From DASUPK01 sp963743575 (GTDB lineage Bacteria > Actinomycetota > Thermoleophilia > Solirubrobacterales > 70-9), in the NCBI GenBank assembly GCA_963743575.1, contig CAVUQC010000004.1, positions 62,001-126,000 of the forward strand: a stretch of DNA of 64,000 nucleotides, read 5' to 3'. The notes under the pieces are model-generated. The model was not told the origin of the DNA. It saw only the letters and a list, made by a program, of their open reading frames with translations, and searched no databases. Below, one piece after another: positions 24,472 through 33,436 of this stretch. The translations under genes were made by a program, and so were the position numbers. How positions within the stretch are numbered: the stretch's first letter is position 1; each line of letters starts with the position of its first letter.

Positions 24472-25920
24472 CTACGGAACTCGGTGAATCTCGAACAGGT
24501 TTGTGCCGACCTCCTGCGCCGGCAGGCCGGCGGTGATCGCCACCAGGTCGCCCGACTCGGCCACGCCGCGCTCGCGGGCGAGGTCAGCGCAGTCGTCGAG
24601 CAGCTTGCGGATTGAGGTCCAGTCCTCCGCCTGGGTGGAGCTGATCCCGAAGAGGAGGTTCATGCGGCGCACGGTTGCCAGACGCGGCGAGACCGCGAGC
24701 ACGGGCACCCGCGGGCGATGGGCTGAGATCAGCCGGGCGGTCCGGCCGGAGTTGGTGGGACAGACGATCGCCTTCAGGCCGAGCCGGTAGCAGGCCGCCA
24801 CCGCGACCTGGGCGACGGTCTCGGCTATGTCGTGCTCGCGCTCCTCGACCCGGGTGAAGACCATCTCTCCGAACCGCAGGCGCGGCTCGGTGACGCGCGC
24901 GATCCGGTCCATGACCCGCACCGCTTCGACCGGATAGTCGCCGATCGCCGTCTCCTCGGAGAGCATCACCGCGTCGGTCCCGTCGTAGATGGCGTTCGCC
25001 ACGTCGGTGACCTCGGCCCGCGTCGGGCGGGAGGCGCGCACCATCGTCGCCAGCATCTGGGTGGCGGTGATCGCCGGCTTGGACGCCCGCCCGGCCACGG
25101 CGATCAGGCGTTTCTGTGCCCCTGGGACCTCCTCGATCGGCAGTTCGACGCCGAGATCGCCGCGCGCGACCATGATTCCGCTGCCAGACGCCTCGATGAT
25201 CTCCTCAGCCCTGTCGGCCGCCTGCGGCTTCTCGATCTTGGCGATCAGGGGGATGTCGCTGTCGCGCTCCCGCAGCCGAGCCTCGACCTTCTCCAGGTCG
25301 GATGGCCGGCGCACGAAGGAGACGGCCAGCAGGTCGATCCCGTTCTCGCACGCGAAGTCGATCCAGGGCTGATCCGACTCCCCAGTCTCGGGGAGGTCGT
25401 GATCGGCGCCGGGCAGGTTCACGCCCTGATGGGAGCTGATCGCGCCGCCGGCCTCGACCTCGCAGGTGACGGCGTCGCCGTCCACCGAGATGACCTTCAG
25501 CCGAACCCGGCCGTCGGCGAGGAAGACCGGGTCGCCGTCGTGCACCGCCTTCGAGAAGCCGTCCCACTGGACCGTGAGCAGCTCGGCGTTGCCGGGCGTC
25601 CCGTTGGTCTCGCCCTTCAGGACCACGTTCGATCCGGAGTGGAGGACGGCGACGTCGCCCTCGACGTCGCCCAGGCGCAGCTTCGGGCCGGGGAGGTCGC
25701 CCATGATCCCGACCTCGCGGCCGACCTCCTCGCTCACCGCTCGGATCCGCCTGACGTTCTCGGCCTGCTCCTCGGGCGTGCCGTGGGCGAAGTTGAGCCG
25801 GAAGACGTCCACCCCGGCGTCGAACAGCTCCCGGAGGACCTCGGGCGAGCTGCTCGCCGGCCCGACCGTCGCGACGATCTTGGTGCGACGGGCGACGTGG
25901 ACGGAGGTCCCGGATGCCAT
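24472..25920 (-). CDS. pyk: Pyruvate kinase
   Basis: A 482-residue glycolytic enzyme making pyruvate and ATP from phosphoenolpyruvate and ADP. Conserved blocks: RRTKIVATVGPASSS, VFRLNFAHGTPEEQ, IMGDLPGPKLRLGD, the active-site IPLIAKIEKPQA, GIMVARGDLGVELP, KPAITATQMLATM and AIYDGTDAVMLSEETA, then the C-terminal allosteric domain. The ATG at 25920 overlaps the TGA of the upstream P-type ATPase as TGATG, so the two are translationally coupled; an in-frame GTG lies one codon earlier. Convergent with the SnoaL gene (6-bp gap). Confidence 0.96.
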   Translation of the reverse strand: MASGTSVHVARRTKIVATVGPASSSPEVLRELFDAGVDVFRLNFAHGTPEEQAENVRRIRAVSEEVGREVGIMGDLPGPKLRLGDVEGDVAVLHSGSNVVLKGETNGTPGNAELLTVQWDGFSKAVHDGDPVFLADGRVRLKVISVDGDAVTCEVEAGGAISSHQGVNLPGADHDLPETGESDQPWIDFACENGIDLLAVSFVRRPSDLEKVEARLRERDSDIPLIAKIEKPQAADRAEEIIEASGSGIMVARGDLGVELPIEEVPGAQKRLIAVAGRASKPAITATQMLATMVRASRPTRAEVTDVANAIYDGTDAVMLSEETAIGDYPVEAVRVMDRIARVTEPRLRFGEMVFTRVEEREHDIAETVAQVAVAACYRLGLKAIVCPTNSGRTARLISAHRPRVPVLAVSPRLATVRRMNLLFGISSTQAEDWTSIRKLLDDCADLARERGVAESGDLVAITAGLPAQEVGTNLFEIHRVP

Positions 25921-28379
25921 CACGACCGCTCCGATGCCGGGGTTGGGGTGGGGGGCACCGTGAGTGACTCGGTTACGGGTCCGGTCGGCGCCTCACCGGG
26001 CGGGCGATCCTCGAGCTGCTCGATTATGGGAATCCGCCAGACGACGCTCGCCAGGACGAGTCCGGCGGCCGCCGAGAGCAGCGCCAGGAAGAGCTGGCCG
26101 CCACCCATCCGGGTGAGATCGAAGAAGTCGCGGACCGGCTGCACGGCCAGGATCAGGGCGTAGAGAGCGCCGAGGGCGGCGACCAGGGCGAGCATGTAGC
26201 TCTGGATCGCGATGTGCTCGCGTCCCGGCCCTCGCTCGAGCAGCAGGATGAAGCAGAGGCCGAGGACCACCAGGGTGGTGGTCGCGGCCGTCCGCCCGGC
26301 CTCGAGCGATCCGCCGAAGACGGTGTCCACCAGGAAGAAGCTCGCGAGGGATGCCGCCGCGATCGCCAGCCCCGCCGGGACGGCAAAGGCAGCCAGGGCG
26401 CGCAGCAGGCGCCCCCTATATAGGGGGCCGTCGCTGGGCGCGAGAGCTAGCACGAACGAGGGGATACCGATCGTCAGGAAGGCGGCGACGGTGAGCTGGC
26501 GGGGCAGGAAGGGGAAGGCCCAGCCCGGGATCGCCACCAGCACGATCAGGGCTGCGGCATAGATCGTCTTGGTCACGTAGAGCCGGCCGAGGCGATGGAT
26601 GTTGCGCGCAATGCGGCGACCTTCCGTGATCGCCCGCGGCAGCCGCGAGAACTGGTCCTTGAGCAGCACGATGTCCGCGATCCCCTTCGTGATCTGACTC
26701 CCGGATCCCATCGCCACCGCCATTCTCGCCTGCTTCAGCGCCGGCACGTCGTTGACGCCGTCCCCGATCATCGCGACGAAGCGACCCTGATCGGCGAGCG
26801 AGGAGACGAGCGCCTTCTTCTGCTCCGGTCGGATCCGGCAGAAGATGGTGTTCTCCTCCGCGACTCTGGCGAGAGAGGCATGGTCGTCCGGGAGATCGTC
26901 GCCGGTGACCACGCCGGCCCCGGCGGGGATGCCCACGGCGGAGGCGACCGCGGTGACCGTCTGCGGCGCGTCGCCCGAGATCAACTTCAGATCCATCTCG
27001 CGCTCGCGCATGTAGCGAATCGTCTCGCGCGCGTCGGGCCGGAGGGTCTCCTCGAGCACGATGAGAGCGAGGGGAGTCACCGCAGGCGGCGGATCCGAGT
27101 AGGGGTTGTCCGGCAGCCCGCCGGAGGCGCGGCCGAAGGCGACGACCCGGCGACCCGCCTTCGTGTTCGCCTCGAGGCTGCGCTGCAGCGGCACCGGCAG
27201 GGCCAGCGATCCCCGCGCCATCAGGACGTCGGGAGCCCCGAGCACGTACGTCTCGCCGCGTCCGAAGCTCAGCCCGCTCCACTTCCACTCCGAGGAGAAG
27301 GGGACCTCCGCCCGGACCCGCTCACCGTTCGCCGGGTAGTTCTCGGCGACCGCCTCCAGCGTCCGATTCCGCTCTCCGGAGCTCGCAGCGAAGCGTGCCA
27401 ACGCCTGCTGGGCCCCTCGCGCCTCGGACGGGTCGGAGACGTCGACCGAGACGAGCTCCAGTTCGCCGCTGGTCAGCGTCCCGGTCTTGTCGACGCAGAT
27501 CGTGTCGACCGCGGCCAGCGCCTCGGTCGCGCTCATCTGCTGGACGAGGGTGTCCAGCCGGGCGAGCCGAACCGCCGCGACAGCGAGCGTGACGCTCATC
27601 AGCAGCACGAGGCCCTCGGGGATCAGCGTGATCAGACCCGCGGTGGCGGTCTGGGCCGCCTCGTGGAGCGGGGTGCTCCGGGCCTGCAGGGCGAAGATCA
27701 GGACGACGGCGAGCGGGATCATCAGCCAGGTGCTCGCCTTCAGCACGAGGTTCACCTCGTCCTGCAGCGGCGAGGGCGGATGCCGGAAGGTCCGTGCCTC
27801 CCCGGCGACCTTCTCCGCGTAGCTGTCCTCGCGCACGGCGGTGACCTCGTAGTAGCCCGAGCCGTTGATGCAGAACGCACCCGACAGCGCCGGCTGCCCG
27901 ACGCGCTTGCGCACACCGTCGGCCTCGCCGGTGAGCACCGACTCGTCCACCGTGAGCCCGCGGCTCTCGGTCACCTCGCCGTCGGCGACGAGCTGGTCGC
28001 CCGGCTCCACGCGGATCCAATCTCCGGGGACGATCTCCTCCGCTCGCAGCTCGACCAACTCGCCGTCGCGGACCGCCTTCGCCCTCGGCGCCACCAGCAG
28101 GGCGAGGCTCTCGAGGGTCTCCTTCGCCTTGAGCTCCTGGCGAATCCCGATGTAGCTGTTGATCACAGCGATGAATCCGAAGAGCGCGTCGGCGAAGAGC
28201 CCGAGCGCGAGCATGATCACGAAGAAGACTCCGATGATCAGGTTGAAGAGGGTGAAGACGTTGCCGGCGACGATGCTCGCGACGGAGCGGCTCGAGCGGT
28301 CCTCGACCGGCCCGAGCTTGCGGAGCCGCTTGGCGGCCTCCTGGCTGGAGAGTCCCCCTGGATGACGCTGGTCGCTCAC
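25920..28379 (-). CDS. HAD-type P-type ATPase, CtpE-like (probable calcium transporter)
   Basis: An 819-residue membrane ATPase. Motifs in order: actuator TVDESVLTGEADGV, phosphorylation site VDKTGTLTSGEL (Asp near residue 297), nucleotide-binding ATP pocket with KWSGLSFGRGETYVLGAP, and hinge MIGDGVNDVPALKQA. About ten membrane helices, with LITLIPEGLVLLMSV in M4. The IPEGL motif and lack of N-terminal metal-binding domains resemble mycobacterial CtpE, linked to calcium uptake; this is by family likeness. GTG start at 28379, as the sequence upstream is not homologous. Coupled to pyk. Confidence 0.88.
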   Translation of the reverse strand: MSDQRHPGGLSSQEAAKRLRKLGPVEDRSSRSVASIVAGNVFTLFNLIIGVFFVIMLALGLFADALFGFIAVINSYIGIRQELKAKETLESLALLVAPRAKAVRDGELVELRAEEIVPGDWIRVEPGDQLVADGEVTESRGLTVDESVLTGEADGVRKRVGQPALSGAFCINGSGYYEVTAVREDSYAEKVAGEARTFRHPPSPLQDEVNLVLKASTWLMIPLAVVLIFALQARSTPLHEAAQTATAGLITLIPEGLVLLMSVTLAVAAVRLARLDTLVQQMSATEALAAVDTICVDKTGTLTSGELELVSVDVSDPSEARGAQQALARFAASSGERNRTLEAVAENYPANGERVRAEVPFSSEWKWSGLSFGRGETYVLGAPDVLMARGSLALPVPLQRSLEANTKAGRRVVAFGRASGGLPDNPYSDPPPAVTPLALIVLEETLRPDARETIRYMREREMDLKLISGDAPQTVTAVASAVGIPAGAGVVTGDDLPDDHASLARVAEENTIFCRIRPEQKKALVSSLADQGRFVAMIGDGVNDVPALKQARMAVAMGSGSQITKGIADIVLLKDQFSRLPRAITEGRRIARNIHRLGRLYVTKTIYAAALIVLVAIPGWAFPFLPRQLTVAAFLTIGIPSFVLALAPSDGPLYRGRLLRALAAFAVPAGLAIAAASLASFFLVDTVFGGSLEAGRTAATTTLVVLGLCFILLLERGPGREHIAIQSYMLALVAALGALYALILAVQPVRDFFDLTRMGGGQLFLALLSAAAGLVLASVVWRIPIIEQLEDRPPGEAPTGPVTESLTVPPTPTPASERS

Positions 28380-28389
28380 TGTCGCATTG

Positions 28390-28908
28390 TTAGCGAAGCG
28401 CTTCCCAGAACCAGTCCTCGAAATCTCGCACGCTGCCGCGTCGCAGCTTGCGTCTCCCGAAGTAGGCGAGCTCCTCGCCGTCGGCCACCGCGCTGCGGGC
28501 GGCGACCCCAGGCAGCCCGGCGTCATGGGCCCGCAGGCCGATCGGCTGGCAGCGGCCGTGGGGGATCAGGCGGCGCTGCCCGTCGCGGGGGTAGGTCCCC
28601 GGCAGGCCGGCATCCCGACAGCCGGCATCCGTGACGACGTTCAGGTAGCGGTCCTCCGGGACGGTCGTCCGGACGAGGCTCGGGCCCGCGCCCGGCCGCA
28701 GGTCCTCGGGGCCGTACGGCTGCGGCTCCAGCCGCCGGTAGACGTTGGCGCGAGCCACCGTGACGCTCCGGCAGAGATAGACGACCGGAAATGACTCGGG
28801 CGGGTTCCAGCGGCCGCCCCGTTCAGCCGCGTGGCGGCCGTCGAGCGGATCGTCCCAACCCGGGTCCGCGACCCGCAGGTAGGGCCCGCCGCGCCGGATC
28901 GTCCTCAA
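28390..28908 (-). CDS. RES-domain toxin
   Basis: 172 residues with the RES-domain layout: an Arg-containing N-terminus, GGRWNPPESFPVVYLCRSVT (the GRWN motif), and a later YLNVVTD region. RES toxins of known systems degrade NAD+ by phosphorolysis or glycohydrolysis, and an Arg, Tyr and Glu/Ser serve at the active site; that activity is inferred here. The TTG start immediately follows the TAG of the upstream antitoxin gene, a toxin-after-antitoxin order normal for RES-Xre operons. The CtpE-like gene starts 10 bp further on. Confidence 0.8.
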   Translation of the reverse strand: MRTIRRGGPYLRVADPGWDDPLDGRHAAERGGRWNPPESFPVVYLCRSVTVARANVYRRLEPQPYGPEDLRPGAGPSLVRTTVPEDRYLNVVTDAGCRDAGLPGTYPRDGQRRLIPHGRCQPIGLRAHDAGLPGVAARSAVADGEELAYFGRRKLRRGSVRDFEDWFWEALR

Positions 28909-29247
28909 CTAGACCGTCGCGGCCCAGTCGAACGAGTGCCGGATCTCGGCCTGCAGCTCATCCTGGCGGTCGCGTTCGATCATCTCGAGCATCGACAGGC
29001 CGCCGTAGGCTCTCGCCGGTCGCCGCGCTATGCCCGGAATCCGCTCGGGCTTCAGCCGGTGGCGGAGCAGGTCACAGATCGCGGCGGTCGTCGCCAGCTT
29101 CGCCATCCGGTTCGATGGCACGCCGCGCTCCCGCCACTGACCCACCGCCTGCCTGCTGACGCCGAACAGGCGCCCCAGCTCCGTCTCCGAGAGCTCGAGT
29201 GTCTCGGCGACGGGATCGAGCAGTGTGGGGGTAAGCACCGGGCTCAT
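28909..29247 (-). CDS. Xre-type antitoxin of the RES-Xre pair
   Basis: 112 residues. A helix-turn-helix is visible in the first half (LELSETELGRLFGVSRQAVG, QWRERGVPSNRMAKL), and the C-terminal part (YGGLSMLEMIERDRQDELQ) resembles the toxin-binding DUF2384-type region of Xre/MbcA antitoxins. It should bind and neutralise the RES toxin encoded directly downstream and repress the operon. Two direct CGCAAGC repeats and a TACGAT -10 box sit just upstream of the ATG. Confidence 0.82.
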   Translation of the reverse strand: MSPVLTPTLLDPVAETLELSETELGRLFGVSRQAVGQWRERGVPSNRMAKLATTAAICDLLRHRLKPERIPGIARRPARAYGGLSMLEMIERDRQDELQAEIRHSFDWAATV

Positions 29248-29257
29248 CTCTCACCCA

Positions 29258-29281
29258 TCGTAGCGCAAGCATTTCGCAAGC
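29258..29281 (-). promoter_or_regulatory. Candidate promoter and operator of the RES-Xre operon
   Basis: On the minus strand TACGAT (29263-29258) is a -10-like box 10 nt before the antitoxin ATG. Directly upstream lie two GCTTGCG direct repeats (plus-strand CGCAAGC at 29264-29270 and 29275-29281), 11 bp apart and thus on one helical face. Placement fits an Xre operator; binding is inferred. Confidence 0.45.
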
Positions 29282-29376
29282 TGGGCTCGGATCTCCCCAA
29301 TATCGACGACAGGAACTTCTGTCCAGGGCGTCCATTTTGGGGTTGATTGGCGGCCGAGAAGGCCGACTCAACCTAC

Positions 29377-30489
29377 GTGTCGATCTTGCTCAGGAGAATC
29401 ACGCTGGCCGCCCTGATGGCGGCACTCGTCGGGGCCAGCCTCGCCCTTCCGGCTGCCTCGAACGCGAGCCCGGTCGCCCACGCGAGCAAGTGCAAGAAGG
29501 GGAAGCACAAGAAGGCGGCCCAGTCGGCCAAGAAGAAGAAGAAGAAGAAGTGCAAGCGCGGCGGGAGCGGCGGCGCCGCCTCCCTGCCAGGCCAGCCGAC
29601 GCATCCGAGCTCTTCACCTGGCGCCGGGGTCAGCGGCGTCACCCTCGCGGACAGTCCGGTCCTGGCCGGAACCGGGACCACCGGCCTTGTCACGATCAGC
29701 GACGCCGCGCCGAGTGCCGGCCAGGCCGTCACCCTGCAGAGCAGCGATCCGAGCCGCGTGACGGTTCCGGGAAGTGTCGTCGTCGCAGGCGGACAGACCA
29801 CCACGAACTTCCCCGTTGGCACCACGGCGGGATCCAACGTCAACGCCACAATCACGGCCGCGATCGGCACCAGCAACGCCACCACACAGCTCAATGTGGT
29901 CTCTGCCCCGAGTGTCCAGTCCGTCTCGCTGGCGAGACAGTGCTTCACGGCCGGGAGCTACTCGGGCAGCCGAGTCACCCTCGATGTCACCGTTCCCGTT
30001 GACACCGTGGTCGGCCTTTCGAGCGACGATCCCGCCGCCCTGGACGTCTCGCCTGGATCCGCCACGGTCCCGGCCGGATCGAGGACCGGCTTCTTCGGGA
30101 TGACCGCCGGCAACGCGAATCCGCTCGTGACGGTGACCGCGTCCCTCGGCTCGTCCTTTGCGACGGACACGGCCTCGGTCAATGGGTCGGCCACCGTGCC
30201 GACGCTCACGGGCGTCACGGCGCACCCCAGCACCATCCCCGTCGGTACCCAGTCGAGCGGCACAGTGACTCTGGACTGCGAACCCGGGCCGGGCGGGGTT
30301 ACGGTCGACCTCTCCTCCGACCAGGCCGGCGTGGCCGCTCCCAGTCAGTCAACCGTGCTCGTGCCGGAGGGCCAACTGAGCGCCCCCTTCACCATCAACA
30401 CCACATCGGTCGGCAATGCAAACATCATTGCCACCTTCGGCGCCAGCACACAGCAGGCGCCGGTCATCGTCATCCCCATCGATACCTAA
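29377..30489 (+). CDS. Secreted Ig-like repeat protein with poly-lysine segment
   Basis: 370 residues from GTG 29377 (a longer TTG start at 29347 spoils the signal peptide). Signal peptide RRITLAALMAALVGASLALP, then a segment dominated by Lys (KCKKGKHKK, followed by seven consecutive Lys) flanked by Cys, then about four beta-rich units beginning VSGVTLADSPVLAGTGTTG, each with repeating Val/Thr/Ser strands as in bacterial Ig-like domains. Probably a surface or matrix protein. The basic Cys-containing segment recurs after the signal peptide in proteins at 42498-42974 and 41973-42470. No enzymatic motif. Confidence 0.7.
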   Translation: MSILLRRITLAALMAALVGASLALPAASNASPVAHASKCKKGKHKKAAQSAKKKKKKKCKRGGSGGAASLPGQPTHPSSSPGAGVSGVTLADSPVLAGTGTTGLVTISDAAPSAGQAVTLQSSDPSRVTVPGSVVVAGGQTTTNFPVGTTAGSNVNATITAAIGTSNATTQLNVVSAPSVQSVSLARQCFTAGSYSGSRVTLDVTVPVDTVVGLSSDDPAALDVSPGSATVPAGSRTGFFGMTAGNANPLVTVTASLGSSFATDTASVNGSATVPTLTGVTAHPSTIPVGTQSSGTVTLDCEPGPGGVTVDLSSDQAGVAAPSQSTVLVPEGQLSAPFTINTTSVGNANIIATFGASTQQAPVIVIPIDT

Positions 30490-30497
30490 GACGTCGA

Positions 30498-30683
30498 CTA
30501 CGCCGCGCCGGTGAGGCGCTCGCGCCAGTAGGCCACTGAGGCCTCCTGCTCGAGACGCAGGCGGCGTGCCTCGAGGGCCTCCTCTTAGAGGCCGGCGCTC
30601 TCCCGCTCGCGCTCGAGCTCGCGGTAGCGCTGGAGCAGGTTCTCCGCCTGCTGGGCGCGGTATTCCATCTGATCGGGCGTCAT
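30498..30683 (-). pseudogene. Small charged coiled-coil protein with an in-frame stop
   Basis: From ATG 30683, after the ribosome-binding site AGGAGAAGGGG, it reads MTPDQMEYRAQQAENLLQRY, RELERERESAGL, then TAA (30585-30587), and continues in the same frame EEALEARRLRLEQEASVAYW and RERLTGAA to a TAG at 30498-30500. Both halves are amphipathic and equally rich in Glu/Arg/Leu, so the stop probably interrupts one 61-residue protein. The 32-residue N-terminal product could still be made. Convergent with the Ig-like gene (8-bp gap). Confidence 0.6.
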
Positions 30684-30769
30684 GCCCCTTCTCCTCGGCC
30701 ATCGGCCCCCTGAACTTCGCCCCAGAAAACACGAGAAATCGGCTGAAAGCGCGCCCGATCCGCGTGGCG

Positions 30770-30775
30770 TAGGGT
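30770..30775 (+). promoter_or_regulatory. Putative -10 box (TAGGGT), leaderless type
   Basis: TAGGGT ends 8 nt before the ATG of the LLM gene at 30784, with no ribosome-binding site between. Confidence 0.45.
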
Positions 30776-30783
30776 TCAGCCAC

Positions 30784-31860
30784 ATGGGTTTGGAGCTTGG
30801 ACTCAACCTCGGCTACTGGGGCATCGGCCCGCAGGGAGACGACGCCACCGAGATCGTGCTGGCCGCCGAGCGCGCCGGCTTCGACTCCGTCTGGGCGGCC
30901 GAGTCATATGGCTCGGACGCGGTCAGCGTGCTCGCCTACCTCGCCGCGAAGACCGAGACGATCCAGCTCGGGGCCGCGATCCTCCAGGTGCCCGCCCGCC
31001 AGCCGGCGGCTGCCGCGATGGCGGGCGTCACGATCGACGCTCTCTCGAACGGCCGCTTCATCTTCGGCTTCGGCCCCTCGGGACCGCAGGTCTCGGAGGG
31101 CTGGTACGGCGTGCCCTACGAGAAGCCCTGGGGCCGCACCCGGGAGTACGTCGAGATCGTCAAGCAGATCGTCGCCCGCGATGGTCGCCTGGAGTACGAG
31201 GGCAAGCACTTCAAGCTGCCGCTGTCCGGGGGCGAGGGGGTGACCGGCCAGGGCAAGGCCCTGAAGCTGAACGTCCATCCGCTCCGGAACGAGATCCCCG
31301 TCTACCTCGGTGCAATCGGCCGGAAGTCGGTCGAGCTGGCGGCCGAGATCGCGGACGGATGGATTCCCATCTTCTTCTCGGTTGACAAGTGGGAGGACGC
31401 CTGGGGCGAGCACATCGAAGCCGGTCTGGCCAAGGGCGGGCGGACACGCGAGGACCTCGCGGTTTCGCCGTCGGTCCAGGTCGCCATCGACGGAGACCTG
31501 GACGCCGCCCGCGCCTTGGTCAAGGCCGGGCTGCTGCTCTACCTGGGCGGCATGGGCTCGAAGAAGACCAACTTCTACGCCGATCTCACGCGCCGCTTCG
31601 GCTTCGCCGAGGTCGCCGACGAGGTCCAGTCGCTCTACCTCGACGGGAAGCGCGAGGAGGCCTACGCCGCGATCCCGGACGAGCTCGTCGATGCCACCGC
31701 GATGATCGGCACCGAGGACGAGGTCGCCGAGCGGGTCAAGCGCTTTGCCGATGCCGGCGTCGACCGGATGATCGTCTCGCCGATGCATCCCAACATCGAA
31801 GAGAACGTCCGCTGCCTCGAGAAGCTCGCCGGCATGGTGGGCACCCGCACCCCGGCCTGA
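30784..31860 (+). CDS. LLM-class F420-dependent oxidoreductase
   Basis: 358 residues, a clear member of the F420-type luciferase-like family: LNLGYWGIGPQGDDATEIV, AERAGFDSVWAAESYGSDAV, TIQLGAAILQVPARQPAAAA, NGRFIFGFGPSGPQVSEGWY and the late EVAERVKRFADAGVDRMIVS. Related enzymes use F420 for hydride transfer to diverse substrates; substrate unknown. The following SnoaL-type gene starts 10 bp downstream, so the two may form an operon. Second of three LLM paralogues here. Confidence 0.9.
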   Translation: MGLELGLNLGYWGIGPQGDDATEIVLAAERAGFDSVWAAESYGSDAVSVLAYLAAKTETIQLGAAILQVPARQPAAAAMAGVTIDALSNGRFIFGFGPSGPQVSEGWYGVPYEKPWGRTREYVEIVKQIVARDGRLEYEGKHFKLPLSGGEGVTGQGKALKLNVHPLRNEIPVYLGAIGRKSVELAAEIADGWIPIFFSVDKWEDAWGEHIEAGLAKGGRTREDLAVSPSVQVAIDGDLDAARALVKAGLLLYLGGMGSKKTNFYADLTRRFGFAEVADEVQSLYLDGKREEAYAAIPDELVDATAMIGTEDEVAERVKRFADAGVDRMIVSPMHPNIEENVRCLEKLAGMVGTRTPA

Positions 31861-31870
31861 CGTCCCGCAC

Positions 31871-32296
31871 GTGACGCAGGACCCGGTTGACGTCGTTCGG
31901 GATCAGTTCGCCGCCACGAACGCGCGTGATTTCGAGCGCGCGATGTCCTACTACGACGAGGACGTCGTGCTCGTGATCGAGGAGGGGTTCCTCAATACCG
32001 GCAAGTTCGAGGGCCGGGAGGCAGTGGGCCAGTGGTTCGGGGACTGGTTTCAGGCCTTCGGGACCGACTACAGCTTCGACGTGCACGAGCTGCGTGATCT
32101 GGGCGAGGGTCTGCTCTTCATGAAGGCCACCTACGGAGGCAGCGGGCGGGCGAGCGGCGCCGTGGTTCGCGACGCACGGGCCTACCTGTACCTCGTCGAG
32201 GATGGCCTGATCACGCGCGTCCAGCTCTTCATGACCGAAGATCAGGCCCTCGAGGCGGCCCGGCTGCCGGAGTGGTCCCAGAGCAAAACCGACTAG
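31871..32296 (+). CDS. SnoaL-like (NTF2-fold) protein
   Basis: 141 residues from GTG 31871. Typical fold: helix DVVRDQFAATNARDFERAMS, YYDEDVVLVIEEGFLNTGKF, GREAVGQWFGDWFQAF, then strands GLLFMKATYGGSGRASGAVV and AYLYLVEDGLITRVQLFMTE. Function not predictable; related proteins include polyketide cyclases and ketosteroid isomerases. It follows an LLM oxidoreductase by 10 bp. Confidence 0.85.
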   Translation: MTQDPVDVVRDQFAATNARDFERAMSYYDEDVVLVIEEGFLNTGKFEGREAVGQWFGDWFQAFGTDYSFDVHELRDLGEGLLFMKATYGGSGRASGAVVRDARAYLYLVEDGLITRVQLFMTEDQALEAARLPEWSQSKTD

Positions 32297-32314
32297 ATTG
32301 CCCGCCTCGTCCGC

Positions 32315-33436
32315 ATGAAGATCGGAGTTCCAAAGGAAACCGCCGAGGGAGAGCGCCGAGTGGCGCTCGTTCCCGACGTGGTCAAGGCGCTCACCGCCAA
32401 GGAGATCGAGGTGGCGGTCGAGGCCGGCGCGGGCGAGGGCGCCTCGCATCCCGACTCCGAGTACACCGACGCGGGCGCGAAGTTCGGCGAAGACCCCTGG
32501 AGCGCCGACGTGGTGCTCAAGGTCACGCCTCCGACCACCGAGGAGGTCGGCCGCCTGAAGCAGGGCCAGATCCTGATCGGCTTCCTCGAGCCGCTCACCA
32601 ACCCGGACCTCGCCAGGTCACTCGCGCAGGCGGGCGTCACCAGCTTCGCCATGGAGGCGATCCCGCGGATCACGCGCGCCCAGTCGATGGACGCGCTCTC
32701 CTCCCAGGCCAACCTCGGCGGCTACATGTCGGTGCTGATCGCCGCGCGCGAGTCCGGCAAGCTCTTCCCGATGATGACCACGGCGGCCGGGACGGTCCCG
32801 CCCGCGAAGGTCCTCATCCTCGGAGCCGGAGTCGCCGGCCTGCAGGCGATCGCCACCGCCAAGCGGTTGGGTGGAATCGTCACGGGCTTCGATGTCCGCT
32901 CGGTGGTCAAGGAGCAGGTCCAGTCTCTCGGTGGCCGCTTCCTCGAGGTTGAGGCCGTGAAGGACGCCGAGGGAGAGGGCGGCTACGCGCGTCCCCTGAC
33001 CGAGGAGGAGAACGAGAAGCTTCGGTCCGAGCTCGGCGAGGCCGCCAAGCGCCAGGACGTGATCATCACCACCGCGCAGATCCCCGGGCGCCCCGCGCCC
33101 CGCCTGATCACCGCGGAGGCCGTGAAGAGCATGGCGCCGGGATCGGTGCTCATCGACCTGGCGGCCGAGACCGGAGGAAACGTCGAGGGTTCGAGGCCGG
33201 GAGAAACCGTCGAGGTCGATGGGGTGAAGATCATCGGCCCGGCGAACCTGCCGAGCCAGATGGCCGGCAACGCCTCGGCGCTCTATGCCAAGAACCTGCA
33301 GAACCTGGTTGAGCTCCTGATCACCGAGGAGGGCGACCTGAAGGTGGACACCGAGGACGAGATCATCGCCGGCTCGTTGCTCACCAAGGACGGCGAGATC
33401 GTCAACGAGAGAGCCAAGGAGGCCGCGAACGCATGA
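32315..33436 (+). CDS. pntAA: NAD(P) transhydrogenase subunit alpha part 1
   Basis: 373 residues: the soluble NAD(H)-binding domain I of proton-translocating transhydrogenase, which transfers hydride between NAD(H) and NADP(H) at the cost of the proton gradient and so supplies NADPH. MKIGVPKETAEGERRVALVP, VTSFAMEAIPRITRAQSMDA, the Rossmann motif VLILGAGVAGLQAIATAKRL, and VIITTAQIPGRPAPRLITAE are diagnostic. Three-gene form (AA-AB-B) as in actinobacteria and Rhodospirillum. TAGATT (32294-32299) may be the promoter -10. Overlaps pntAB by 4 bp (ATGA). Confidence 0.95.
   Translation: MKIGVPKETAEGERRVALVPDVVKALTAKEIEVAVEAGAGEGASHPDSEYTDAGAKFGEDPWSADVVLKVTPPTTEEVGRLKQGQILIGFLEPLTNPDLARSLAQAGVTSFAMEAIPRITRAQSMDALSSQANLGGYMSVLIAARESGKLFPMMTTAAGTVPPAKVLILGAGVAGLQAIATAKRLGGIVTGFDVRSVVKEQVQSLGGRFLEVEAVKDAEGEGGYARPLTEEENEKLRSELGEAAKRQDVIITTAQIPGRPAPRLITAEAVKSMAPGSVLIDLAAETGGNVEGSRPGETVEVDGVKIIGPANLPSQMAGNASALYAKNLQNLVELLITEEGDLKVDTEDEIIAGSLLTKDGEIVNERAKEAANA

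Noticed and set aside
26595..28634. Long plus-strand open frame opposite the P-type ATPase (also 24832-26163, 15434-16858, 39398-41227)
   Set aside because: Each lies wholly against a gene with conserved motifs and has the biased composition of a shadow reading frame.
29520..29556. AAG repeat run as a simple-sequence repeat
   Set aside because: It is explained by the poly-lysine segment of the secreted protein and is only seven units long.
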